Source: a virus. Taken from it: 64,000 nt of DNA. The notes beneath the pieces are model-generated. The model had not been told where the DNA came from. It did no database searches and was given only the letters and a program-made list of their open reading frames with translations. The first letter of the stretch is position 1. Every line of letters begins with the position of its first letter. The translations under genes were made by a program, and so were the position numbers. The stretch spans positions 1-64,000 of IMG/VR virus record IMGVR_UViG_3300044946_000048; one strand, 5' to 3'. Positions 54,488 to 63,749 of this stretch are shown one piece after another.

Positions 54488-56675
54488 CTTACCAGAAGTC
54501 GGATTGCATAATTATTTCTTGCATCCGTCAGCTAAAGTTTTGATGCTCGCCTGGGCGTTCGACGATGAGGAGCCAGAACTGTGGTTCCCTAGTACGTCTA
54601 TGCCCGAACGTCTGCTAAACGGACTCCGCAATTCAAATATAAAGAAGGTCGCGTTTAATAGCGCGTTCGAACGTAATTGTCTTGATATCTTGTGTGGTAT
54701 CAAGATACCTGCCTCAGAATTTGAAGACCCACAAGCCAGTGCTCGATATCTAAGTCTGCCTGCTCACTTAAGTGAGGTGGGCGAGGCTCTCGGGCTCCCG
54801 TTAGAATTAACAAAAGACAAACAGGGTAAAGAATTGATGAAAATCTTTTCTTTCCCTCATACCCGCACCAAGAAAGACGGCGGAGGAACGTATTTCTACG
54901 AGCCTGCTGACCTACCTGAAGAATTCAAAGCCTACGGAGAATACTGCAAGCAGGATGTGCGCACAGAGCGTGAAGTTGTGCGCCGTCTCACTGCGTTCAA
55001 AGTGTTCCCATTACCTGAGCGAGAGCGAGCTATTTGGTTGTTTGACCAGAAGGTAAACGATAGAGGCATTCCCGTAGATAGGAAGTTTGTCGAAAACCTA
55101 TTTAGGATATCGGACAAAAACAAGGGTGAAAAGAAAGAAGAGCAGAATGCAGCCACGGGATTGGAGAACGCAAACTCTACAGACCAGTTGCTACCGTGGG
55201 TTCGTGAGCGAGGATATCCACTGAATAATCTCCGCAAGCAAAATATTGAGCTAGTTCTAAAAGACCCGGAAGTCAAATTAACACAGGAGTGCCGTGATGT
55301 TCTCGAAGCAAGAATGGAAGCAGGATCAATTTCTTACAAGAAGCTATCAGCTATTCTTAGGAACCTTTCTCCTGATGACCGCTTGCGTAACCAATTCATC
55401 TATATGGGTAGCAGTCGATGCGGAAGGTGGTCTGGGGATGCTGTTCAATTACACAATTTTGCGCGTCCAGACGGTACTTTTGAAGATTTGGATAATGTTA
55501 TCAAGGCTCGCAACTTCGTTTATCTCAATGATTACGAGAGCCTGACAAAGATATTCTATAATGAAAAGAAGAAGCGCAATTACAGTCCGCTAGAGATTTC
55601 GAGGAACATCATACGCACGGTGTTCGTTGCGCCCCCAGGCAAAAGGTATAACGTATGTGACCTGAACGCGATAGAAACGAGAGTAGGCGCATGGGTTGCA
55701 GAATGTCCTGCATTGCTCCAGGTCTTCCTGGATGGTAAGGACCCTTACGTAGAATTCGCCACGAAGATGACAGGCATTCTCTATGACGTAATCAAAGCGA
55801 ATCTGAAATCTCCGGACCCGGCAGTACGTGCTGCGGCAAAGAGGATGCGTCAGATTGCAAAGCCTGCCGTGCTCGGAGCCATCTATCGCTTGAGTGCTGG
55901 CGGTTGGGGATTCGATAAGAATCGAGACAGGATTAAGACGGGCATGTGGGGCTATGCCGAGAACATGGGCATTGACATGACCTTGGAGCAGTGCACGGAC
56001 GTTGTAAAAGTCTTCCGTGAATCCTATCCGGAGATATGTGCTCCACCTAGCAAGGAATTCCCTGACCGTCCAGTTGGAATTTGGTTCCGGTTGGAAGAGG
56101 CTGTCTTTGATGTACTCAAGGGCGGCAAACGGATGAAGAGATTCATCGGCCCGAACGGCTGCATCAAAATCGACAAACTTACACGTACAGAGCCGAACCT
56201 ACCGATTCTGCGTATTCAGCTTCCATCCGGAAGATACTTGCACTACATGGATGCAGGCATCCAGAACACGGCAAAGCCGTGGATGGTTAACAAGAAAGAC
56301 GAGTACGGACAGTACGTCAAAGACGAGCACGGTGAGAACGTGATGGAGCAGGCGCACGGTCCTAGCTTCACGTACTTTGGAAAGGATCAGCACACAGGCA
56401 TATGGACACTTATCGTAAGCCACGGGGGCAAAATATTCGAAAACATCGTGCAGGGCATCGCACGAGACGTGCTAGCGGACAAGCTGTTAGAATTCGAGTC
56501 CATTGGCCTGGAAGTAGTTGGACACGTTCACGACGAAGGGATTACGCTAAGCGACGACGATCCCTTTGCTCCAGGGTTGCTGGAGATGAAAGCAACCATG
56601 GATAGACCAGTAACCTGGGCATTGACTTTACCCTTGGGTAGTGACGGTTTTGAGGATACGTTCTATCACAAGTAG
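54438..56675 (+). CDS. DNA polymerase, family A
   Basis: A 745-residue protein. 3'-5' exonuclease: YLYLDFETRSEADL, FNSAFERNCLD, YCKQDVRTE. Polymerase: motif A CDLNAIETRVGAWVA, motif B RMRQIAKPAVLGAIYRLS, motif C VVGHVHDEGITL. The replicative enzyme of the phage. Start MRQEYLYLDF has GGAG upstream. Confidence 0.93.
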   Translation: MRQEYLYLDFETRSEADLPEVGLHNYFLHPSAKVLMLAWAFDDEEPELWFPSTSMPERLLNGLRNSNIKKVAFNSAFERNCLDILCGIKIPASEFEDPQASARYLSLPAHLSEVGEALGLPLELTKDKQGKELMKIFSFPHTRTKKDGGGTYFYEPADLPEEFKAYGEYCKQDVRTEREVVRRLTAFKVFPLPERERAIWLFDQKVNDRGIPVDRKFVENLFRISDKNKGEKKEEQNAATGLENANSTDQLLPWVRERGYPLNNLRKQNIELVLKDPEVKLTQECRDVLEARMEAGSISYKKLSAILRNLSPDDRLRNQFIYMGSSRCGRWSGDAVQLHNFARPDGTFEDLDNVIKARNFVYLNDYESLTKIFYNEKKKRNYSPLEISRNIIRTVFVAPPGKRYNVCDLNAIETRVGAWVAECPALLQVFLDGKDPYVEFATKMTGILYDVIKANLKSPDPAVRAAAKRMRQIAKPAVLGAIYRLSAGGWGFDKNRDRIKTGMWGYAENMGIDMTLEQCTDVVKVFRESYPEICAPPSKEFPDRPVGIWFRLEEAVFDVLKGGKRMKRFIGPNGCIKIDKLTRTEPNLPILRIQLPSGRYLHYMDAGIQNTAKPWMVNKKDEYGQYVKDEHGENVMEQAHGPSFTYFGKDQHTGIWTLIVSHGGKIFENIVQGIARDVLADKLLEFESIGLEVVGHVHDEGITLSDDDPFAPGLLEMKATMDRPVTWALTLPLGSDGFEDTFYHK

Positions 56676-56692
56676 TAAAAAGGAGAAACAAA

Positions 56693-56959
56693 ATGAGTAA
56701 GCTCGTTGAAAGAGAAGTAAACGAAGCTACTTTTGAACTTATTCGAGAGGCTTACGATAAGTTTAAAGAAGCTTTGTTATTAACAGAACGCTGGTACGCA
56801 GGAAAAGATATGTCTGACGATGTTGTTAATCGGGAGGAATATCTTCAGTACTGGATGGAAGACATAAAGACTAGATGGTTGGATCGGCTTCAAAATACGC
56901 TAGCCAACCAAGGAAGTTTTTTGCCTTTTAAAATCGCTCCGGGAAGACGTAGAAATTAA
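56693..56959 (+). CDS. Small helical protein
   Basis: An 88-residue protein, MSKLVEREVNEATFELIREA start, AAGGAG upstream. Charged, all helical. Unknown. Confidence 0.5.
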   Translation: MSKLVEREVNEATFELIREAYDKFKEALLLTERWYAGKDMSDDVVNREEYLQYWMEDIKTRWLDRLQNTLANQGSFLPFKIAPGRRRN

Positions 56960-56969
56960 TACCAGCGGA

Positions 56970-56994
56970 GGGGCGGCGAAAGTCGCCCCTTAAA
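56970..56994 (+). terminator. Rho-independent-type terminator
   Basis: GGGGCG-GCGAAAGT-CGCCCC followed by TTAAAAT, directly after the stop at 56959. Confidence 0.65.
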
Positions 56995-57001
56995 ATAAGA
57001 C

Positions 57002-57029
57002 TTGACAATGGTTTCAGGTATGATAAAAT
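57002..57029 (+). promoter_or_regulatory. Sigma70-like promoter
   Basis: TTGACA (57002-57007), 16 base spacer, TGATAAAAT with -10 TAAAAT (57024-57029). Starts the recombination cluster. Confidence 0.7.
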
Positions 57030-57045
57030 CTAATTGGGGGATACA

Positions 57046-58212
57046 ATGAGTAAAAAGTTTGTTCCGATGTACGACCTTTCGTCTTTGACGGAAGAACAGA
57101 AGCAAAACTATGTGTTAGCACTGAATGAGCACCTGGGCTTACCGCCGGAATTAAGGCTCGTGCGACTAATCTGGGACGACGATGGAAGTACGTCCCGTAA
57201 GCAAGTTGCATATGTGTTGAAAGGGGGTACCGATATCATTCGAGACAATCGGAATATTAATACTGTGAGCCTGACAAACGTAGTAGTTAACGGCGCAATC
57301 GTTTTCACTGCCGCTGGTAAAGACGGCAATGGGCGGCATGAATATGCGGTAGGTGCAAAATCAATTGATGGGCTCGTAGGCAAGGCACTCGATGATAGTA
57401 TTATGACGGCGCAGACCAGAGCGACACGTAGAATGACGTTGCAGTTCGTCGGCGGAGGCGTGTTGGATGAGAGCGAAGTCAACCAGGCTACCACGAATCT
57501 GAATAGCCAGTCTACGCCGTTAGCAGAACTAGCCTTGGCCGCACCGCAACCAGTGGTAAAGGTGAACGATGCGCCAGGCGAAGATGTTACAGCCGCAGTC
57601 GAAATCGACAAGGCTGCTGTAGCGGCGAAAGAACAGATTGAATTCGAAGCGCAGCAAAAGAAGCGCCGTGACGAAGCCATCGCGTCCCTGAACGCAAAAC
57701 CAGCGGTAGAGCCGACAACGGAACCAAAGAAGCGTAGAACACGTGGCCCGAACAAACCGAAGCCAGCACTTACACCGAGCGATTTAGCAAATCAATTAGT
57801 GCTGACGATTCCACCTGCTGAACCCGTCGTAATGAGTCCCTCAGCAGCCGTGGCTCTAGGAACTGCACTACTGGAAAATGCCAAGCCCGATCCAACACAA
57901 GCAAATCCTGCTGTGCTAGCGCAAGTCATTCCTGCTAAAGGATTGACAACAGAGCAAGTTAAGCCTTACAGACAGCGTCTCTTCCGCTTGAACAATGACC
58001 ACTTCGAACAGAACGGTTTGATCCAGAAGGAAGGGCTCGGACGTTCTGAGCAGTTGAGGATGCTCGCAAGCATGATGTTCCCGGGCGTGGCCAATTTTAA
58101 TGAAATGACGGTCGAGCAGTGGGAGAAGTACCTCGGCAACCTTGAAGACCGCGTCAAGAAAGACGGCGCAGCCGAAACCGTGAAGTACATCCAAGAGTCT
58201 ATAGGAATATGA
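57046..58212 (+). CDS. Possible ssDNA-annealing protein
   Basis: A 388-residue protein. The N-terminal 150 residues (LALNEHLGLPPELRLVRLIW, RNINTVSLTNVVVNGAIVF, TAQTRATRRMTLQFVGGG) look like Sak/RecT-type annealing proteins, where a TRAxRR segment precedes a Gly-rich turn. A Pro/Ala/Lys linker and a helical C-terminal domain follow. Next to a helicase and a RecB-like nuclease, which supports recombination. Confidence 0.5.
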   Translation: MSKKFVPMYDLSSLTEEQKQNYVLALNEHLGLPPELRLVRLIWDDDGSTSRKQVAYVLKGGTDIIRDNRNINTVSLTNVVVNGAIVFTAAGKDGNGRHEYAVGAKSIDGLVGKALDDSIMTAQTRATRRMTLQFVGGGVLDESEVNQATTNLNSQSTPLAELALAAPQPVVKVNDAPGEDVTAAVEIDKAAVAAKEQIEFEAQQKKRRDEAIASLNAKPAVEPTTEPKKRRTRGPNKPKPALTPSDLANQLVLTIPPAEPVVMSPSAAVALGTALLENAKPDPTQANPAVLAQVIPAKGLTTEQVKPYRQRLFRLNNDHFEQNGLIQKEGLGRSEQLRMLASMMFPGVANFNEMTVEQWEKYLGNLEDRVKKDGAAETVKYIQESIGI

Positions 58213-58430
58213 AACACTATTCCTGGGACGAGGGTTTGGGGAAGACAGAAGTCTTCCCTGAACAAATGCGATATAACGCGGAGCACCAGATTCTGACCGT
58301 TATCTACACGGATGGTAGCTGCGTTCAGTATTCCGGTGTTCCGTCTACCGCGTCGTTTCTGGTTCCGAACAACCCTAGGCGCAATCGGGATTTCCTGCAA
58401 CTTCGAAGTCAATACACTGTGGTGGGATGA
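58209..58430 (+). CDS. KTSC-like domain protein
   Basis: A 73-residue protein. MRYNAEHQILTVIYTDGSCV followed by YSGVP is the KTSC pattern seen in small proteins and tRNA-synthetase or recombination-linked domains. ATGA overlaps on both sides tie it to the annealing protein and helicase. Confidence 0.65.
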   Translation: MKHYSWDEGLGKTEVFPEQMRYNAEHQILTVIYTDGSCVQYSGVPSTASFLVPNNPRRNRDFLQLRSQYTVVG

Positions 58431-60034
58431 TGGACTTAGACGTAAAACTGAACGAACAGCAGAAGGCTATCACAGAAGCGGTCGAGGGTGTCTACGTCGT
58501 AATCGCAGGTCCCGGTTCAGGGAAGACGAAGACACTGCTAGAACGTCATATCAGAATGCTAATGGCTGGCATCCAGCAGAAGGATATTCTAAACTTGACG
58601 TTTACGAGCGCAGCGGCGGCTGAGATGGTCAAGCGCGTGGGACTGATTCGGGCAGAGTCAGTCTTTAGAACCTTCCATAGCTTTGCATTGGAATTAATCA
58701 AGCGAGAGCGGGAATTTCTTCCGTTCAAGCTTAATGACCTTGTGATCCCCGTGAAAGGAGAAGACTATCAGTTGTTGTTCGACCTTACGAGGGAGTATGA
58801 ATTCGAAGATTTCAGATTGCTGAAAGAAAAGCTGTCTGAATGGAAGCGTAGTAATATAGAGCCTGAGCAGGCTATCAAGCGATTCGAATCCGTAGAAGGG
58901 GAATCACTTAGGCTGGCACAGGCATATCAAGAATACGAACAGCGGAGTCGCGAGCAGGGATGGTTAGACTTTGATTCCTTGATGCGAGAAGCTGTGAAAC
59001 TGATGGAGACAAACGACGATGTTAGAAAACGAAACCAAAAGAAATACATCGCAGTTGACGAATGCCAGGATACAGACATTACTCAATTCAGATTCTTGCA
59101 AGCCTTGTTTGCCGGAAACATCCTGGCTGTCGGAGACGAGAACCAGCTTATCTACGAGTGGCGGTCTGCCCAACCTGGAAATCTCTCGAACTTTAGCCGA
59201 TCATTTCTGGGTGCGAAGACCCTCTACCTGGGAAAGAATTACCGCAGCACGGGTGCACTTGTACGCTTTCTTAAAGAAATTCTACCAGTGGATAACGGGA
59301 TCGCATCGTATATGGTCACAGACAACCCCGAAGGCACCTCTCCTACCATTACCCGTTATACCGATCCGGACACCGAAGCCAGGAGGGTTCTCACCAAGGC
59401 AATCGTTGACGCGGATAACTCCGTTATCATTGCCAGAACCAACAGACAACTCTTCAACGTTCAACGAATCGCAGCGAGCCGAGGAATAAAATACAAAAAC
59501 CTAGGCAAGAAAGATTTCTGGGATCAGAACGAAGTGAAGTCTTTGATAGCGCACGCAAAAGAACATATTCATGAGCCAAACGCGGCTACGACATTAACTG
59601 GCCTAGCTACATCCTTGCATTACCGTTATCGTAACTCTGGAGACTTTGATTCTGACCCTATCGAGAATTTGAATCGTGTGGTTCAGTTGGCGCAGACGAA
59701 GGGCGGCTCGGTTGCGGAATTCTTAACGTATTTGAACAAGCTCACGCTCGCCAGGAAATCTCGCAAGGAAAAAGACCTCACGCTCGCCACGGTGCATCAG
59801 GCGAAGGGACAGGAGTGGAAGAACGTATTTGTTATCGGCGCAAAGGAAGGCATGATGCCGCATGCGGAAGGCGACGTAGCAGAAGAGAAGCGTATATTCT
59901 ATGTTGCATGCAGCCGGGCAGCAGAGAAGCTAGAAATAAGCTGGAGTGGACCGAGAAGCAGGTTCATCCCAGAAAAGTATGAAGCCGTATTGGAGAGAGG
60001 GGATGCCACACCTTTATGTCAACAGCAAGGGTAA
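58427..60034 (+). CDS. UvrD/Rep-type helicase
   Basis: A 535-residue SF1A helicase. AGPGSGKTKTLLERH (motif I), YIAVDECQDTDITQFRFLQA (II), AVGDENQLIYEWRSA (III), LGKNYRSTGALVRF (IV), TVHQAKGQEWKNVFVIG (V), RIFYVACSRAAEKL (VI). Shorter than UvrD (720), lacking much of domain 2B. DNA unwinding in replication or recombination. Confidence 0.92.
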   Translation: MMDLDVKLNEQQKAITEAVEGVYVVIAGPGSGKTKTLLERHIRMLMAGIQQKDILNLTFTSAAAAEMVKRVGLIRAESVFRTFHSFALELIKREREFLPFKLNDLVIPVKGEDYQLLFDLTREYEFEDFRLLKEKLSEWKRSNIEPEQAIKRFESVEGESLRLAQAYQEYEQRSREQGWLDFDSLMREAVKLMETNDDVRKRNQKKYIAVDECQDTDITQFRFLQALFAGNILAVGDENQLIYEWRSAQPGNLSNFSRSFLGAKTLYLGKNYRSTGALVRFLKEILPVDNGIASYMVTDNPEGTSPTITRYTDPDTEARRVLTKAIVDADNSVIIARTNRQLFNVQRIAASRGIKYKNLGKKDFWDQNEVKSLIAHAKEHIHEPNAATTLTGLATSLHYRYRNSGDFDSDPIENLNRVVQLAQTKGGSVAEFLTYLNKLTLARKSRKEKDLTLATVHQAKGQEWKNVFVIGAKEGMMPHAEGDVAEEKRIFYVACSRAAEKLEISWSGPRSRFIPEKYEAVLERGDATPLCQQQG

Positions 60035-61196
60035 ACCGTGGGTCAAGCACAGCTACTCAGCAGGAAATGATTTCGATCAGAGTCCGTATAAATACTATCT
60101 CCGTCGAATACTCGGATGGCGTGAGGCAGACAATAAGGCTCGATTTGCATTCGGCAAAGCACTTGAGGAGTCTGTTCAGTTTCATCATGAGCACAACGGA
60201 CAGGGAGCAGTGCAAGATTTCGTGTCTAGGTGGGAGCCGTGGAAAACTGCGTCTCTTAGCTACACGGCTGTAGAAAAGGATTGGGCTACCTGTTTACAAA
60301 TGGGTAAGGATATGATAAGGTTGTATCAAGCCATACAGCCGACGCTTCCAATACCTTTGGGCGGGAGCGCGATATTTCAAAGAGAGTACATGAAAGAGGT
60401 ATTTCCAAATGACCCGAGCTATGGCGGAATTAAAGATGCAGGCAAACTCGATATTGTTTGCTTTGTTGATCCTGCTCATCCTAGTCTTCCGAAGGTTGAG
60501 TGGAAGCCTGAATACGGCCTGGTGCGTCCTCTTATCGTGGATATCAAAACTTCGGCAATCGAATTTCCCGAGCAGCCCGGGATGGCAGCTTATGATGCGC
60601 AACTACGAAGATACTCATGGGTTTCGGGAATTCGAGATGTCTCCCTTTTATGGTTTAAAAAATCAGGATTGGGTTTCAAAAGAGGCTACGACGTTACCTT
60701 TATCGAACCCGCAGGCAGTTATGCTAGCGGTGAGCAAGCCGTCGTCGCTCAAGTCGATGGAGAGAATATCTGGGTATTCAAGTCCGAATTTATGCTATCC
60801 GAAATGGACAGGGCGCATGGCAAAAATGACAGCGGCGGAGTGGATCAGACAAAGGCAGGAAAAGAACGAGGGCAAGCCTTTCTTCATCAGCACGGGACAG
60901 CCGTGGCGATGGCGTCAGTAACAAGACAGAAGATACAGTTCAATGCAGGGCTCGTGACAAAGGCGTCCGCAGACGATGCGGGGCGACAAGCAGCCCGGCA
61001 GATTGTGGGGATTGTAAATGCCTGGAAGACAGGTGAGTGGCCGAACACTTTCGGCATTCGTTATCCCAAAGATGATCGTAATGATGCTTATTTCAGGGCG
61101 TTCGTTCAGGGCGATGAGGATTACCGTAAGCAAAACTTCACAAAAGCGGACGAGGAGTCATTTGACGACTTGTTCAGAGACGAGACAGAGCAATGA
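60003..61196 (+). CDS. PD-(D/E)XK nuclease, RecB/Cas4-like
   Basis: A 397-residue protein starting MPHLYVNSKGKPWVKHSYSA with GAGAGGGG upstream. KHSYSAGNDF...SPYKYYL start, then GKLDIVCFVD and LIVDIKTSA, which form the D...DxK site, followed by YDAQLRRYSW (Q-Y motif). Works with the overlapping helicase gene, like AddB/RecB pairs. Confidence 0.82.
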   Translation: MPHLYVNSKGKPWVKHSYSAGNDFDQSPYKYYLRRILGWREADNKARFAFGKALEESVQFHHEHNGQGAVQDFVSRWEPWKTASLSYTAVEKDWATCLQMGKDMIRLYQAIQPTLPIPLGGSAIFQREYMKEVFPNDPSYGGIKDAGKLDIVCFVDPAHPSLPKVEWKPEYGLVRPLIVDIKTSAIEFPEQPGMAAYDAQLRRYSWVSGIRDVSLLWFKKSGLGFKRGYDVTFIEPAGSYASGEQAVVAQVDGENIWVFKSEFMLSEMDRAHGKNDSGGVDQTKAGKERGQAFLHQHGTAVAMASVTRQKIQFNAGLVTKASADDAGRQAARQIVGIVNAWKTGEWPNTFGIRYPKDDRNDAYFRAFVQGDEDYRKQNFTKADEESFDDLFRDETEQ

Positions 61197-61465
61197 AAAT
61201 GAATGTATTTGTACCCACCTCAAGAGGCGGGAAATTCGGAACAGATCAACTCTATAGTTCCGTCACGGGGCAACAGATCAGCGGTCCTGAGAGTCCTGAG
61301 GATGAAATTATAACTGCGGTAGACGAGAGTAAGATGTCTCCGCAGAAGGTTCTGGCGCAACGGTTTCTCACATTCTTAGGAAACCATCGATTGAATATGA
61401 GGACGTTGAAAGAACTTCCGCCAGGAGAACAAGCAAGGCTTAAAAAAGAATTCTTAGGAGCGTAG
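61193..61465 (+). CDS. Small early protein
   Basis: A 90-residue protein, MKMNVFVPTSRGGKFGTDQL start; ends in helices with LPPGEQARLKKEFLG. ATGA overlap. Unknown. Confidence 0.5.
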   Translation: MKMNVFVPTSRGGKFGTDQLYSSVTGQQISGPESPEDEIITAVDESKMSPQKVLAQRFLTFLGNHRLNMRTLKELPPGEQARLKKEFLGA

Positions 61466-61867
61466 TTGAGCACACGGGATACACTTTCCAGGTTGCGAGG
61501 CTCACTCGACGGCAGTGACAATTTTGTAAGTGGCGGACACGGCGTCATAAAGACTGCCGGAGCTACACGTCATGCTGAGAGAATGAGAAAGGTCCCCGTG
61601 TGGGCGTTGAGCGATGAGGAGATTAAGAAACTGGTCAAGCGATGCTATCCAGGACCGGGGCAGAGAGCGCAGGCTGCTCGGATGGTTGTCATTGTTTGCA
61701 GGTACTACAGGCTCGGGGATACCGCAGGAAAGATCGCCGGGGACTTGCAGATGACGCTAAAGGCCGTCGAGATGGTGCTGAGGAGAATCAATCGAACTGC
61801 TAGTCGCCCAGAGAAGCCAAGGGGCAGGCCGGAGAAAAATAGCGAGGGTATACAGGCATCTATGTAA
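61466..61867 (+). CDS. HTH DNA-binding protein, sigma region 4-like
   Basis: A 133-residue protein, TTG start with AGGAG upstream. Basic; ARMVVIVCRYYRLGDTAGKI then AGDLQMTLKAVEMVLRRINR is a helix-turn-helix like sigma region 4 or small terminase. Its 3' end contains a GCGAGGGTATAC motif, so it might control that class of sites; inference only. Confidence 0.5.
   Translation: MSTRDTLSRLRGSLDGSDNFVSGGHGVIKTAGATRHAERMRKVPVWALSDEEIKKLVKRCYPGPGQRAQAARMVVIVCRYYRLGDTAGKIAGDLQMTLKAVEMVLRRINRTASRPEKPRGRPEKNSEGIQASM
61835..61864 (+). promoter_or_regulatory. GCGAGGGTATAC motif, copy 4
   Basis: AAAAATAGCGAGGGTATACA then GGCATCTATG, inside the end of the HTH gene and 75 bases before the gene at 61939. 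Confidence 0.55.
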
Positions 61868-61938
61868 GCAGATACATATCGGGTTTCAGGCACAGCCATC
61901 AATCCCATTAAGCTATGTTGTTGATTTCAGAGGGGATG

Positions 61939-62481
61939 ATGGCTACAGTTAAAGTTTTGGTACACAAGTGCCTCCAGAAGATCGAAGGTTATATCCCGCC
62001 GGGCACTAGATGCGGATGCCGAAAGTGGATATCAGTTCCGAAGGCAGCGGTAATGGTCGAAGAGGGCGACGCGGCTTATGTCATTACAGAAATGCGAATC
62101 AGTGAGGTAGACGAGCCTTGTCATTTGTGTGGCAATATAGACGGGTTCAAGAAGTATTGCGGCGCGTGCCTCTCCATGGGGACCATTAAGGTCAGAAAGC
62201 TGTTCACAGTGCAAGGCGAAAACATTTATCTCACGTCAGCTAAGAAGACTCCTAGGACACCGACAATCGAACGAACGCATATCGAGCGTGCTTTCGGAAA
62301 GCAAGCAGACGTAGATCGAATCGAATACTACGGGAGTTTAGGAATCTTGCTGTTAGGCGAATTCGGCGCAGAAATAAGGGACGGTAAGACAGGAGAGATT
62401 GTCAAACCTGGCAAACCAGAGCCCGAGAACGACGCCAGTACTGGCACGGGCAGAGATTACGACTACGGGAGAAGCGTGTAA
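61939..62481 (+). CDS. Zinc-type protein of unknown function
   Basis: A 180-residue protein, MATVKVLVHKCLQKIEG start. CGCRKW and CHLCGNIDGFKKYCGAC resemble a chaperone-type zinc hinge. Disordered acidic end. First gene after the fourth promoter-like motif. Confidence 0.5.
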   Translation: MATVKVLVHKCLQKIEGYIPPGTRCGCRKWISVPKAAVMVEEGDAAYVITEMRISEVDEPCHLCGNIDGFKKYCGACLSMGTIKVRKLFTVQGENIYLTSAKKTPRTPTIERTHIERAFGKQADVDRIEYYGSLGILLLGEFGAEIRDGKTGEIVKPGKPEPENDASTGTGRDYDYGRSV

Positions 62482-62795
62482 TGGATAAAGCACAGTATCT
62501 ACTAATGAAACTCGCTGAGGAGTGTGCGGAAGTCGCACAGCGGGCCATCAAGCAGATGCAATTCGGCAAGCTGGAAGTTCAGCCGGGCCAGCCGCTAACA
62601 AATGGTGAGCGTTTGATGCAGGAAGTTAACGATCTAGGCGTCATACTCGAACTTCTAATCGAAGCAAAAGAAATGCCGGACTACAACGAAAGGGAACTGG
62701 AATGGGACAAGCTAAGAGAAACAAAGATCGCAAAAATGCAGAAATACTTGCAGCTATCAGCGGACTTGGGACGAATCAGGGGATTTCAGATTTAA
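62481..62795 (+). CDS. Second MazG-like protein
   Basis: A 104-residue protein. LMKLAEECAEVAQRAIKQMQ with ExxE and LMQEVNDLGVILELL with ExxD. TAATG start. Nucleotide pyrophosphohydrolase of the short phage type. Confidence 0.75.
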   Translation: MDKAQYLLMKLAEECAEVAQRAIKQMQFGKLEVQPGQPLTNGERLMQEVNDLGVILELLIEAKEMPDYNERELEWDKLRETKIAKMQKYLQLSADLGRIRGFQI

Positions 62796-63097
62796 CTCCA
62801 GTCCAACAAGCTGTGGTTCGTGCGCTAACTCAGGTTGCGAAGCGCACTGTTTCCGGACGAATTGGCTTGAAGATGATTAAGTGCCCAGCTTGTAATACTC
62901 GGCACCGAGAGCCTCGTTGTGAACAGAGAGTTGTAGTACCAGCATTTCCGTCCAGGCATCCTAAGAAGGTTCGATTCAATCCGCACCTGAAGCACGGGAA
63001 GGTCGGACGGGCTCAAGCAATAATCGAACGAAACCGAATCGCGAATCGAGTGGCACGTCTTGCTAAGAAAGCGGCGGCGAAAGAAGTGGCACAATGA
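62702..63097 (+). CDS. Basic protein with CxxC
   Basis: A 131-residue protein, MGQAKRNKDRKNAEILAAIS start, AAAGGGA upstream, overlapping the MazG gene by 94 bases. CPACNTRH plus one Cys, then a strongly basic C-terminus. May bind nucleic acid. Confidence 0.5.
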   Translation: MGQAKRNKDRKNAEILAAISGLGTNQGISDLTPVQQAVVRALTQVAKRTVSGRIGLKMIKCPACNTRHREPRCEQRVVVPAFPSRHPKKVRFNPHLKHGKVGRAQAIIERNRIANRVARLAKKAAAKEVAQ

Positions 63098-63651
63098 GTG
63101 GATTTTACTTTTGGTTGTACAGTTTAATCGAGCCTCTTTACTTGTGGCTTGAGAGTCAGACAGAAGCAGCACAACGTGCAGCACAACGTGCAGCCGAGCG
63201 CAAGGCAGTACTCCTAGATGCAGAACAGCGACTGACCGCAGTTCGTATGCGCCGCCTGATGGGAACGCAGCCTTTAGGATCATGGCCGAACATATTTGAG
63301 AAACCCTGCAAACACTTAAAGGGTGGACGATACAGACTGCCGGGGCACAAAGATTATGCTACGTGGTGTTTTACTTTTGTTGATGGTTCGACGATAATTA
63401 AGTGTGCGATTTGTGGAGAGAAATGGACACCACAGAGTCCGGATTGGGCCGACGCAATAAAAATGATGGAGCAATCAACGAACACACGCTGTTCTTCAGA
63501 AGTGATTTACAGCAAACTATTATATTCGGATGGGAAGACTAGAACACCCGAAGAGGCAAAGGCCGAAGGACTCGCTACCTCCTATTCGGAGCAAGAAGAA
63601 AAGAACGCAAAAATAGTTGTTGACAAAGAAGCCGAGAAAGCGGTAGAATGA
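63094..63651 (+). CDS. C-x-H/C-x2-C zinc domain protein, paralogue of late gene
   Basis: A 185-residue protein. Hydrophobic start (FYFWLYSLIEPLYLWL), charged coil, then CKHLKGG, IKCAICGEKWTPQSPDW, QSTNTRCSSEV, matching the late protein at 8764-9393. The promoter of the downstream RNA genes lies in its last codons. Unknown. Confidence 0.6.
   Translation: MSGFYFWLYSLIEPLYLWLESQTEAAQRAAQRAAERKAVLLDAEQRLTAVRMRRLMGTQPLGSWPNIFEKPCKHLKGGRYRLPGHKDYATWCFTFVDGSTIIKCAICGEKWTPQSPDWADAIKMMEQSTNTRCSSEVIYSKLLYSDGKTRTPEEAKAEGLATSYSEQEEKNAKIVVDKEAEKAVE
63620..63649 (+). promoter_or_regulatory. Promoter of the tRNA-like RNA / TROVE operon
   Basis: TTGACA (63620-63625), 18 base spacer, TAGAAT (63644-63649). 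Predicted start at 63656-63657, exactly the first base of the folded RNA unit C. Confidence 0.7.
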
Positions 63652-63656
63652 TTTTA

Positions 63657-63727
63657 GTGCGGATGCCGTAGGCCAAGGTTACTTCTACGATAAAGGAAAA
63701 ACACCTTGTCCGTTTGTTGCCCCGCAC
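63657..63727 (+). ncRNA. tRNA-like RNA, unit C of the TTACTTCT family
   Basis: Closing stem GTGCGG/CCGCAC (63657-63662 with 63722-63727), D-arm-like TGCCGTAG...GGTTACTTCT, and hairpin AAGG-AAAAACA-CCTT. 71 nt, no T-loop consensus, no CCA. Candidate Y-type RNA because a TROVE gene follows. Confidence 0.55.
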
Positions 63728-63749
63728 ACAAGTTTAGATGTAAAAGTTT

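Noticed and set aside
57108-57755. 215-codon ORF antisense to the annealing-protein gene
   Set aside because: Mirror of an Ala/Lys-rich coding strand; Ser/Ala low-complexity text with no ribosome site.
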